Assembly: GCA_964035775.1 (NCBI GenBank)
Contig: OZ038316.1
Coordinates: 27,867,162-27,931,161, forward strand
Source of the DNA: Osedax frankpressi
Lineage: Eukaryota > Annelida > Polychaeta > Sabellida > Siboglinidae
Length of the DNA stretch: 64,000 nt
Reading direction: 5' to 3'
Part shown: piece by piece, positions 51,742-63,600 of the stretch
Layout of the letters: each line of letters starts with the position of its first letter
Position numbering within the stretch: the stretch's first letter is position 1
Translations under genes and position numbers: made by a program
The notes under the pieces: model-generated
Database searches by the model: none
Seen by the model: the letters and a program-made list of their open reading frames with translations, nothing else
What the model was told of the DNA's origin: nothing

Positions 51742-52588
51742 AATTGGCTTCCACATATAACTTTACTTGCTGACAATCATAGATTCTAGAAAATATATTT
51801 ATTTCTTTAATAGTTATTTAATTTGACACACCTGATTTATGTATATGTATTACCGTCGATAATGATTTGCTTTTATATTATAAATTGTATATGTATGATT
51901 TTAATAATATTATTTATATAATTTATAAAATGACAAAAATTTTTTTTTAATAATTTAGAATTTTGACATTGCAAAAACTGGGAAAAACTGTTTTTACTGC
52001 AGTCGTTATAATAATTATTAGAAACCTACTTTTTGCAATATATATATTACATATATTATAATGTTTGCATATTTTATATTATCTACGTCATATATAAATT
52101 TATATATTTATTTATTAAAATTTAGTAATGTTCGAATAAGATTTTAAAAAGTTGTATTCCTAGGCACATTTAGTGGGGAGGTATAGAGAATGTATATATA
52201 TCCAAGTGATACTTTAAAGTAAATATTATTTGTAGATTGTGACACTGACAGTAATAATGATTATAAAATTAATTTGATAGTTTACATTATTGCATTTTAT
52301 TTTGTTATAATTATAAATTAAGATTTACCTTTTATTTAGTTATATATTTCAAAAGAATAATATATCTATATTTTAACTATATTTTAGATTATGTTATAAA
52401 CAAATGTAATATATATTTTAGTGAAATTACGTTATAACAAATAATATGTAAGTATGAAATTACTAATTAACTATTTAGTATATTCTAGAAATTCACTGTT
52501 ACCAAAATACACTTTATTAATATAACTGAATAGATTGTAAAAGAAAACTAATTTATAATTGCAATTGTTGACAGGTTAAAGTGGTAAA

Positions 52589-55500
52589 ATGACTTACACA
52601 AAGTCCGACTATAAACATGGAGCCATCGTGAAAATAAATCTTAAGAATTTCATGTTATATTATATTATTAACAAGATTTTACTCAATTATATTTTACACG
52701 CATTTTAACAATAGACAAATTATTATGTATCACCGTCTATTTATCATTATTGTGTTAACTTTTATTATATAACCCATAACCATCATCATTATTATAAATA
52801 ATATATTCGTAAACAGTACGTTCACAAATATTGAATTAATTCCGGGACCATTTTTAAATTTAATAATTGGAGCTAATGGTTTGTCACACTCTTATATAAT
52901 ATCATAAATATTTATTATAAATTTAGTAGAGAAATATAATTTTTATAATATATAATTATGATATTAATTTTAAAATTTTATGATTCAATTGTCATTCATA
53001 CCACCTCCATAGATACTCAATTCTCGCGGACTCCTCTCCCATACCCCACTATCTTATGTACCCTCTTCCCGTCGACGTAGCACCCTCTCCTACGCCCTCT
53101 CCTACGCCCTCTCCTACACCCTCTCCTACACCCTCTCCTACACCCTCCCCTACACCCTCTCCTACACCCTCTCCTACACCCTCTCCTACACCCTCTCCTA
53201 CACCCTCTCCTACGCCCTCTATAACGCCCTCTCCTACACCCTCTCCTACACCCTCTCCTACACCCTCTCCTACATCCTCTCCTACATCCTCCCCTACGCC
53301 CTCTCCTACATCCTCCCCTACGCCCTCTCCTACACCCTCTCCTACACCCTCTCCTATGCCCTCTCCTACGCCCTCTCCTACACCCTCTCCTACACCCTCT
53401 CCTACACCCTCTCCTACACCCTCTCCTACACCCTCTCCTACATCCTCTCCTACATCCTCCCCTACGCCCTCTCCTACATCCTCCCCTACGCCCTCTCCTA
53501 CACCCTCTCCTACACCCTCTCCTACGCCCTCCCCTACGCCCTCTCCTACACCCTCTCCTACACCCTCTCCTACACCCTCTCCTACACCCTCTCCTACACC
53601 CTCTCCTACACCCTCTCCTACACCCTCTCCTACACCCTCTCCTACACCCTCCCTTACACTCACCCCTCCAGGCACTGGTAAGTCTTCTGTGCTGTGCGCC
53701 ATTTGCCTTGGTCTGGCTGGCAAGCCAGGCGTGCTCGGACGTTCCGAAAACGTATCCGGTTTCGTGAAACACGGCTGCATTGAAGCTTCCATCAAAATAG
53801 AACTGTACGTTGGCACAGCATCTCTACCTAGATATCACTAACTATCTAATCACTGACTATCTAATCACTAACTATCTAATTACTAACTATCTAATCACTA
53901 ACTATCTAATCACTAACTATCTAATCACTGACTATCTAATCACTAACTATCTAATCACTGACTATCTAATCACTAACTATCTAATCACTAACTATCTAAT
54001 CACTAACTATCTAATCACTAACTATCTAATCACTAACTATCTAATTACTAACTATCTAATCACTAACTATATCTAATCACTGACTATCTAATTACTAACT
54101 ATCTAATCACTAACTATCTAATCACTAACTATATCTAATCACTAACTATATCTAATCACTAACTATCTAATCACTAACTATCTAATCACTAACTATCTAA
54201 TCACTAACTATCTAATCACTAACTATCTAATCACTAACTATCTAATCACTAACTATCTAATCACTAACTATCTAATCACTAACTATCTAATCACTAACTA
54301 TATCTAATCACTGACTATATAATTACTAACTATCTAATCACTGACTATCTAATCACTAACTATCTAATCACTAACTATCTAATCACTAACTATCTAATCA
54401 CTAACTATCTAATCACTGACTATCTAATCACTAACTATATCTAATCACTAACTATCTAATTACTAACTATCTAATCACTAACTATCTAATCACTAACTAT
54501 CTAATGTGAACGCATTAAGATTTGTGATATTTAGTTAGATATAATTTACGTATTTGTACAAAATGGCAAATATGATGAAAAACTATTTTTGACCAATCAG
54601 ACTTTCTAATCTAGTTTCTACTTTTTAATTACTTCATATTTAAACCATACAAATTTAACTTTGTTTGAAAGTTTTGTCTATCAGTTTACTAACATAGAAC
54701 TTCTTTTGAATGTATGAATGAATTTCCTGAATAATGATTATGTAATAGTCGACTTCCCATAAAAAGAATTAACTTTATTTTCCTTATTAGATGTAATTTG
54801 GAGGGAGATAATTGGGTGATTGAACGGAGAATTAAAGATAACAGCTCAAATTGGTTTATAAACAAAAAAGCAGTGATCAACAAAACGGTTATTATGGAGG
54901 GAGATTGCAAGAGATGCAGAGGAAGGAGGATAGAAATAGTGGGAGAAGGATCCGGAGGGAGAGAGAGAGAGCGTGTGTGAGGGGTTGGATGGAGGAGGGA
55001 TGGAGAGACAATAATGAGAAATAACTCTATCGCAGGTGGACGCACTTGTCACAAGTTTAAATGTGCAGATGAACAACCTCTGTCAGTTTCTACCTCAGGA
55101 CCGAGTTGCAGACTTTGCGAAAATGACCAACCAACAGATGCTGATAAGCACTGAAAATGCGGTAAGTGATCCCGTTCCCTTGACCTCTGATCTCATGATT
55201 ACATAATTTCGATTAGATAGTTAATTGATATTCAATCTATTAGAAATAAATTATTAAACTAAGGTATGCATATTTATATCTCATTTAGATTAATTATAGA
55301 TAGTAAATTATTTTATATTGTAGATATACTATCTCTAAACCTAATAACATTTATGTTATATAAGGATAGATTAAGTAATTAGATATATATATGACGTAAA
55401 CATTATTTTGTTTTATTATATCTACAATATAAAACAATTTACTAATAATTAACTAAAATTTATAATTTCAATATCCTTAAATTTCAAGTACATTTTACTT

Positions 55501-58500
55501 CTGAATAAAATGCATCAATATGATTGTAGTCTTAATCTGACTTTTGTCTATTCAGATAAACAAAGACATCTATAAGCAACACAAATTACTTATGGAAACC
55601 AGCAAAGATGTCAATAAACAAAATTTAAAAATGGACACGCTCGAAGAATCTCTGAAATTGGTTTTTATCTCGGCTTTAAATTACGAATTATGTTATTAAA
55701 TAAATTAGACGAGATCATTGTTATTCAATTTAATTAACCTATATAAAATGAATTATATAATAGTATAATAAATAACAGTAAATTATGTAAACTTCTGTAT
55801 ATATTGATATTGATATTGATATTGATAAAGATATTGATATTAATATTGATAAAGATATTGATATTAATATTGATTTTGATATTGATATTGATATTGATAT
55901 TGATATTAATATTGATATTGATATTGATATTGATATTGATATTAATATTGATATTGATAGTGATATTGATATTGATATTGATAGTGATATTGATATTAAT
56001 AAAGATATTGATATTAATAAAGATATTGATATTAATAAAGATATTGATATTGATATTGATATTAATATTGATATTAATAAAGATATTGATATTAATAAAG
56101 ATATTGATATTGATATTGATATTGATATTAATATTGATATTGATATTGATATTGATATTAATAAAGATATTGATATTAATAAAGATATTGAAATTGATAT
56201 TGATATTGATATTGATATTGATATTGATATTGATATTGATATAAATAAAGATATTGATATAAATAAAGATATTGATATTAATAAAGATATTGATATAAAT
56301 AAAGATATTGATATTAATAAAGATATTGATATTAATAAAGATATTGATATTAATAAAGATATTGATATTGATATTGATATTAATATTGATATTGATATTA
56401 ATAAAGATATTGATATTAATAAAGATATTGATATTAATAAAGATATTGATATTGATATTGATATTGATATTGATATTGATATTAATAAAGATATTGATAT
56501 TAATAAAGATATTGATATTAATAAAGATATTGATATTGATATTGATATTAATAAAGATATTGATATTAATAAAGATATTGATATTGATATTGATATTGAT
56601 ATTAATAAAGATATTGATATTGATATTGATATTAATAAAGATATTGATATTAATAAAGATATTGATATTGATATTGATATTAATAAAGATATTGATATTA
56701 ATAAAGATATTGATATTGATATTGATATTAATAAAGATATTGATATTAATAAAGATATTGATATTGATATTGATATTAATAAAGATATTGATATTGATAT
56801 TGATATTGATATTGATATTGATATTAATAAAGATATTGATATTGATATTGATATTAATAAAGATATTGATATTAATAAAGATATTGATATTAATAAAGAT
56901 ATTGATATTGATATTGATATTAATAAAGATATTGATATTAATAAAGATATTGATATTGATATTGATATTGATATTGATATTGATATTAATAAAGATATTG
57001 ATATTGATAAAGATATTGATATTAATAAAGATATTGATATTGATATTGATATTAATAAAGATATTGATATTAATAAAGATATTGATATTAATAAAGATAT
57101 TGATATTGATATTGATATTGATATTGATATTAATAAAGATATTGATATTAATAAAGATATTGATATTGATATTGATATTAATAAAGATATTGATATTAAT
57201 AAAGATATTGATATTGATATTGATATTAATAAAGATATTGATATTAATAAAGATATTGATATTAATAAAGATATTGATATTGATATTGATATTGATATTG
57301 ATATTAATAAAGATATTGATATTAATAAAGATATTGATATTGATATTGATATTGATATTAATAAAGATATTGATATTAATAAAGATATTGATATTGATAT
57401 TGATATTAATAAAGATATTGATATTAATAAAGATATTGATATTAATAAATATATTGATATTAATAAAGATATTGATATTGATATTAATAAAGATATTGAT
57501 ATTGGTATTGATATTAATAAAGATATTGATATTGGTATTGATATTAATAAAGATATTGATATTAATAAAGATATTGATATTAATATTGATATTGATATTG
57601 ATATTAATAAAGATATTGATATTAATAAAGATATTGATATTAATAAAGATATTGATATTGATATTGATATTGATATTGATATTGATATTGATATTAATAA
57701 AGATATTGATATTAATAAAGATATTGATATTGGTATTGATATTGATATTGATATTGATATTAATAAAGATATTGATATTAATAAAGATATTGATATTAAT
57801 AAAGATATTGATATTAATAAAGATATTGATATTAATAAAGATATTGATATTGATATTGATATTAATAAAGATATTGATATTAATAAAGATATTGATATTA
57901 ATAAAGATATTGATATTAATAAAGATATTGATATTGATATTGATATTGATATTGATATTGATATTAATAAAGATATTGATATTAATAAAGAGATTAGAAC
58001 GTTACGAGATTGTTAAAGTTTCTGAGGAAGGTTACCGAGAAAGGGAACTTTTGATTGAAATTGTGAAATGTTTGAAGAAAAAGAAAATAGTTTTGGTTAA
58101 AATTATTCCTTTTTCTTATTTGAAATTATTCTATGAGTTAATAAATGTTTCTTCTTATATTTTAAATGTTCATATTTCCAATTTAAATTGTAATACTAAC
58201 CGATGCAATAATATAGTTTACACTTATATGTTACTGTTCGCAGATGTTTGAGAATAAATGTGAAGAGTATAGACTTGGTAAGGCGAATCTTGAAGAATTA
58301 GTAAAAATCATAAACAAACTCCGCAAAGAAATTATCCCTAAAGAAATGCTCCTCAAAAAGAATCTCGATAAATCGGAAAATTTGCTCGAAAAATGTAAAT
58401 GCCAGGTGAGTTTCAATAATTACTAATCTGTTTTAATTTTCTACGAATAATATTGAAAATAATTGCACATCAAATTGTAATCGCGTTTAATCCAATTGTT

Positions 58501-60160
58501 GTCTTGGGCAATAGGTCGACATCTTTGATTTGAACTACGGCAAGTATCGTTTACATATTGAACAATTGAACGACTGCTCCGTCGAGGTTAAGATACGATG
58601 GCGTCGAATCATTCTTTAATTCCACTTTCTCTTATTGCCCGCTGAAGTGCCGCCCGACACATATACACCCCTACGCCGTTATCGCTCTCTAATAATGTCG
58701 CTCCGACCGATAATTAATAACTGCCAATACTCGACAACAATTAAACTCCATCTCATCACTAATTGAAATCGACTCTAGAAAAATGATCTCCTCCTCCAAT
58801 CTCTATGTTTATTAACATCAATTCAACTCTCGGAACTACAAATACTCCTTTACTACTTACTCCTCTTTACTCTACTCCGATATCTCTTACACGACCGATC
58901 CAGGCCTTATGTTGCCATCGAGATTACGTGTAAACCAAGTCCAATTGTCCGCCCGGCCAATCCCCCAAATCTATACACAATCTATACACAACTCCGCTAC
59001 TCGATACTAAACCGCTGGTCTAGGTCATTCCGCGGGTACTCGACCCCGCTCGTCGATACCCCGCACCGCCTATCCCCCCACCCATCCCTCTAACGACGCC
59101 CACGTGAACAGATTGATGAAATCCACGAGGATTTGAGTAAAAAGAAAATGGAGAAGGAGAACGAGAAAAAGAAAGTGGAGCAGCAGAAAACGTTAATTTC
59201 CGATATGAAAAAAGAGATCAAGACCCTCGATGAAAAGCAGGATTTTCAGGTTATTGAATGACATTTGCGTAGCGAATCACACTTCCTCGGGTTGATTAGT
59301 GCCCCTTATTGCCACCTGGTGAGTTATTTTACGTAATTACCTTATTTACGAGCCTTAACCTCTTTTTCAAGTTACGTCCATATTGTTAATATTTACACCT
59401 AAAATGGTCTATATAAACTTATTAATTATTTGATTGATCCAATAAACGAGATGGTTTTTATTTGACAACTCAATTCATTGATTATTCACTAAATTAATGT
59501 TTTATTATAATAAAAACAAGTTGATAAGAATAATAGTAATAATTTAGAAAAATTAAAATATATTTATTTTAGAAAATATTCATTAAATATTAACTATCAC
59601 AATATCTAACCAAGGTTGTATAGCATCAGCATATATCCAAATTGTATTTTGTTACACGAAATGCGTGTGAGCTATTTCAAAAGTATTTCCACTGTTTCGC
59701 AGAAAGATATCAACAACCTTAAGAGTGAAATCAACGTTTTGACTACGAAAATGTATCACCAGAAAGTCGAGACCAAGAATATTGGAAATCATATTGCAGA
59801 GGTTGAAGGTCATATGGCTCGTGAGATCAGACTTCTCAAGGATTTAGTGAGCATTCGGATGCAGAAAATCTCAATGTTAGTAAGTCCGCAGTTTGTGTCA
59901 AGTTGGTAAATAGGATTATAGTTAGTACTGCCGAGCTTGAAACTATAATTTCTTTTGGATATTAGGAGACACTCATTTGAGAAATAAAATGCATTATTAT
60001 GTAATTCTGCATAATAATCCATAATAATCACTCGTCGAATGCAATATATACGCATTGTAGACTGAAATCCACCGACTCCAATGTCTTCTCTGCCTACACC
60101 TGGCTTCAAGACAACCGCCATCTGTTTAAATATGAGGTGTGCGGACCCATCATGATTGAG
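52589..60160 (+). CDS. SMC5: SMC5, 5' half (N-terminal ATPase and first coiled-coil arm)
   Basis: SMC5 pairs with SMC6 in the DNA-repair/SUMO-ligase complex. Exons: 52589-52653, 52817-52878, 53672-53804, 54791-54887, 55036-55161, 55556-55660, 57991-58095, 58244-58405, 58515-58586 (uncertain), 59112-59249, 59703-59875, 60061-60160; 446 codons, phases agree. Seen: [12 protein letters not shown], Walker A GANGTGKSS (residues about 40-48) split between exons 2 and 3, [25 protein letters not shown], the Q-loop block [17 protein letters not shown], then Lys/Glu-rich coiled coil, and [20 protein letters not shown] at the start of the hinge. The gene is cut at the 200-N gap; hinge, second coiled coil and C-terminal ATPase half are absent. 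Exon 58515-58586 has no clear counterpart in the human protein and may be false. Confidence 0.93.
53083..53668. repeat. 12-bp array CTCCTACACCCT, SMC5 intron 2
   Basis: About 49 copies of CTCCTACACCCT (variants ACGCCC, ACATCC), ending a few bases before the acceptor CTCCAG at 53671. It is open in the SMC5 exon 3 frame, reading as Pro-Thr-Pro-Ser repeats, but it lies between the two halves of the Walker A motif and so must be intron. Confidence 0.96.
53838..54506. repeat. 15-bp array AACTATCTAATCACT, SMC5 intron 3
   Basis: About 44 copies of AACTATCTAATCACT with ATATCT and ATTACT variants, beginning about 33 bp after the donor GTACGT at 53805. Confidence 0.96.
55804..57990. repeat. 2.2-kb GATATT-based array reaching the SMC5 exon 7 acceptor
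   Basis: Hexamer GATATT mixed with ATTAATAAA-bearing 12- and 18-bp forms in larger recurring blocks. The final copy, ATTAATAAAG, supplies the AG directly before exon 7 at 57991. Long Ile/Leu/Lys frames through it are artefacts, although one is continuous with exon 7. Confidence 0.95.
58587..59702. other. SMC5 introns flanking exon 59112-59249
   Basis: The part before the exon is unusually GC-balanced and pyrimidine-rich on the coding strand, without a tandem unit. The part after it is AT-rich. No further exon was recognised with confidence. Confidence 0.5.
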
Positions 60161-60205
60161 GTTCGAGGCAATCCGTGTCCCCGTTCACTCCCCAGCCTCC
60201 ATATC

Positions 60206-60405
60206 NNNNNNNNNNNNNNNNNNNNNNNNNNNNNNNNNNNNNNNNNNNNNNNNNNNNNNNNNNNNNNNNNNNNNNNNNNNNNNNNNNNNNNNNNNNNNNN
60301 NNNNNNNNNNNNNNNNNNNNNNNNNNNNNNNNNNNNNNNNNNNNNNNNNNNNNNNNNNNNNNNNNNNNNNNNNNNNNNNNNNNNNNNNNNNNNNNNNNNN
60401 NNNNN
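60206..60405. other. Assembly gap, 200 N
   Basis: Exactly 200 N, a round number typical of a placeholder for a gap of unknown length. SMC5 coding sequence stops before it and ECPAS coding sequence begins after it. Confidence 0.99.
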
Positions 60406-60606
60406 TAATTAATTTAGTAAAGTTCACCGAGATAAAGAATAATCTAGATTAAGATGTGTAAATGCTTTACTATTTATTAAATTAAGTAAAATAGATGCAG
60501 TTTATGTTATTCATACATTTTGATAAATATTGACAAATTTCTTATAATATACCATTATTATGTGATTATTTGTATTCTATTATGAGATAACAATATGTCC
60601 TTTCAG

Positions 60607-63600
60607 GACAAACAAATCTCAATCTTATGTGGGAAGAGATTTGGCAAGATGTGATACCAGGTTTATTGTACAAATTCATATTTACTGACATTATATTATT
60701 ACATCATAATGTATCAGTTTTATAAATAATTATTGTTCGTAAAACATAAAATTGAATTAAATTTTGTATAAATTTAATATTTTAATCAATACATTTTATA
60801 TAACTTAACAAATTACTCCCGATTCACTTTTAAAATCTCTGAAATCTCACTGAATAGCTAATCGATGATTACATTTAATGTGATTTCTGCAACCACCAGG
60901 CACCGAGTGCAGTGCTATTCGACTTTACTTCGATGATATCATGGAATTAAGTCGCACGATGTTGAAATGCGACAACTGGAATAATCGCTCTCAAGCTTGT
61001 CGTTCAATTAGCCATGCTGTGAAAATAATATCCAAGAGTGCGGTGAGTGTATGTCACTCTGTGTGTGTATGTGTGTGTGTGTGTGTGTGTGTGAGTGTGT
61101 ATATGTTAGGGTGTGTGTATGTGTGAATGTGTGCGTGTGTGTGTGTGTCTGTCACTTTGTGTGTGTGTGTATCTGTCATTCTGTGTGTGTGTGTGTGAAT
61201 ATATGTTTATGTGTGTGTATATGTATGAGTGCGGGTGTGTGTCTGTCACTTTGTGTGTGTCTGTCTGTCATTCTGTATGTGTGTGTGTCTGTCACTTTGT
61301 GTGTGTGTGTCTGTCACTCTGCGTGTGTGTATATGTGTGTGTGTGTGTATATATGTGTGAGTGCGGGTGTTTGTTTGTGAGTGAGTGAATGTCTGATTTG
61401 TAATTTGTGCTTTATCCATTTAAACACAGATATTCAGTCTTTCACCCAATCAGGTATATATAGAATATTACTTTATATTATTGTTATATCCATGTTAAAT
61501 ATTGTAAATAGAATTACTCATTGTTTCAAATATCAGACTGATAACTACTTGAATGAAATCAATTTGGAACCGGTTTTTGATGATTTGGTTGCAGTTGTTG
61601 GCAAATCGTGGGATGGAAAAGTAAGCTTTCCTTGTATAATACATAATTCTAAAGTACTATATCTTGATTTTTTAAATTTCCTTGATATTGGCTATTTTCT
61701 CTGTTGTCAAGGTTCCCTCCCTCCCTCCCTCCCACCCTCCCTCCCTCCCTCCCTCCCTCCTCCCTCCCTCCCTCCCTCCCTCCCTCCCTCCCTCCCTCCC
61801 TCCCTCCCTCCCTCCCTCCCTCCCTCCCTCCCTCCCTCCCTTCCCTCCCTCCCTCCTATAGTTGTCTCTGAACTATATTAATATTGTATTTAGGAACATG
61901 TGATTAGATGTTTATCTGTGATCCTGGTGGACAACAAGTTTGTAATAATCTTTTGCAATTTGTTGATATTTATTAATTTTTCAATTATTTTTATATTCAA
62001 TAAATATTAATATTTCAGTTATGTTAAAAGAATTTCTTATTTTTATCAAAATAATTAATAAATTACTAAAAATCAAAACAATCATTTCTACTATGAATTA
62101 TAACGATGCATTTTTTAGATCAATTTCCAAAAAATGGAACAAAGATAAAATCCTGGAAGTTATTTTCCGTTTGCAAAAAATTGCATTCAAAGTAGAACAT
62201 AAAACTCAGGTGATAATCTTTTCTATTTCCTTTAGAATGTTGAAATCCTAAATATAAAATATTTAAACTTTTACTCGCAATGCAATTTCTATTTCAACAA
62301 TTTTAATCGAAACCTCTTTTCACTCTTCAGATTTCCGTGAACAGCATCGAAACTTTAATTGACATCGTCGATGCACACAAATTGGACGTTTCCGATCGGT
62401 TCTGGGACCTGCTCAAGTTAACCATCGAAGAGGTAATCGTAACTGACCGCGACGACTGAGCGAGACGTCGACTTCAATCCTATCCGATATCGGGAGACGC
62501 GCGGAACAATAACTCGATGCAACATTTCGCAGGAATCCATGGAAGTCGATCAAAATTCTAGAAAGTTCTGCGAACAGTTTACGAAATTCATCTACAAGTT
62601 CATGGCTACTGTGTACGAGTACAGCGGTCAAGCGATTAAGAGTTGAGTACCGCGACCGCTCTACCAACGCTACCACGCTACCAACCATACTAATGTCTAC
62701 GAACCTCAATGTATTCCGTTTCCATTTCTAGACCATAACTTCCCCTAAATTACCACAAGTTCCCCTAAATTACCACAAGTTCCCCTAAATTACCGTAACT
62801 TCCCCTAAATTACCACAATTTCCCTAAATTACCACAAGTTCCCCTAAATTACCGTAACTTCCCCTAAATTACCACAAATTCCCTTACAAAGCTGTCTCTC
62901 GTATACCAATTAGTTTCCAAACACATATAATCTCTATATTACCACCTCTATACCATACTCCTACATCGTAATCTCTACGCCATTGCCTCTACTCTCCGTC
63001 AGCGCTGAAAGTCGAGGCACTGCTGAATCTGTTGAAACAGAAACTCGCTGTGTTACCCTTAAAGATTCAATTTGAATGTCTGAACGTCATTGCGAGGATT
63101 TGCCTTGAGTTGGTACGAATGGTAGCAGTTTCACAATTGTGACTTCCGGACATCCAACTCATGGCGACGGGATGTAGTAGTCTTGAGAACTTTTGAGAAA
63201 GTAGTCTTGAGAACTCTTTTGGAATGCTTGCAAAATTGGACAATAATTTTATATAAATTAAAAAAAAAAAAAAACACAATACAAAAATTGAATTTTACTT
63301 AGATCATGATTTTTAATTTTATGTACAAATTAAATAGAGTTAAAACATGTCTTTATTTATATACAAATATATTTGTATCTAGTTTTTGTATGTGTATTTA
63401 TTTATTATTGTAAATATATTTATAAGTCTTCTATAGAAATAAATGAAGTAATAGTTTTAACGACATCCCTTGATAATCTTACAAAAAATAAAATGATGAT
63501 TATTAATAAATAAAAAATTACATTTATTTATATTGGATTTATTAACTAGCATTACTTTCATTTAAAAATCTTTGTTATTTAGTTTTTTCGTGCCTAAATT

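Larger units (their letters stand above)
49001..52588. other. Intergenic region, HID1 to SMC5
   Basis: 3.6 kb of AT-rich DNA between the HID1 stop and the SMC5 start. An AATAAA at 49406-49411 could end the HID1 transcript. It holds a (TA)n tract and one 20-bp array, listed separately. No coding or structural RNA gene was recognised. Confidence 0.65.

Noticed and set aside
55804-58251. Long Ile/Leu/Lys repeat proteins
   Set aside because: Hexamer-derived frame in SMC5 intron 6; only its last part (57991-58095) is real coding sequence.
62019-62118. Extension of the ECPAS exon upstream to 62019
   Set aside because: An ATG-led open frame exists, but its phase conflicts with the exon ending at 61937. 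The acceptor TTTTTTAG at 62111-62118 gives the right phase and the better protein match.
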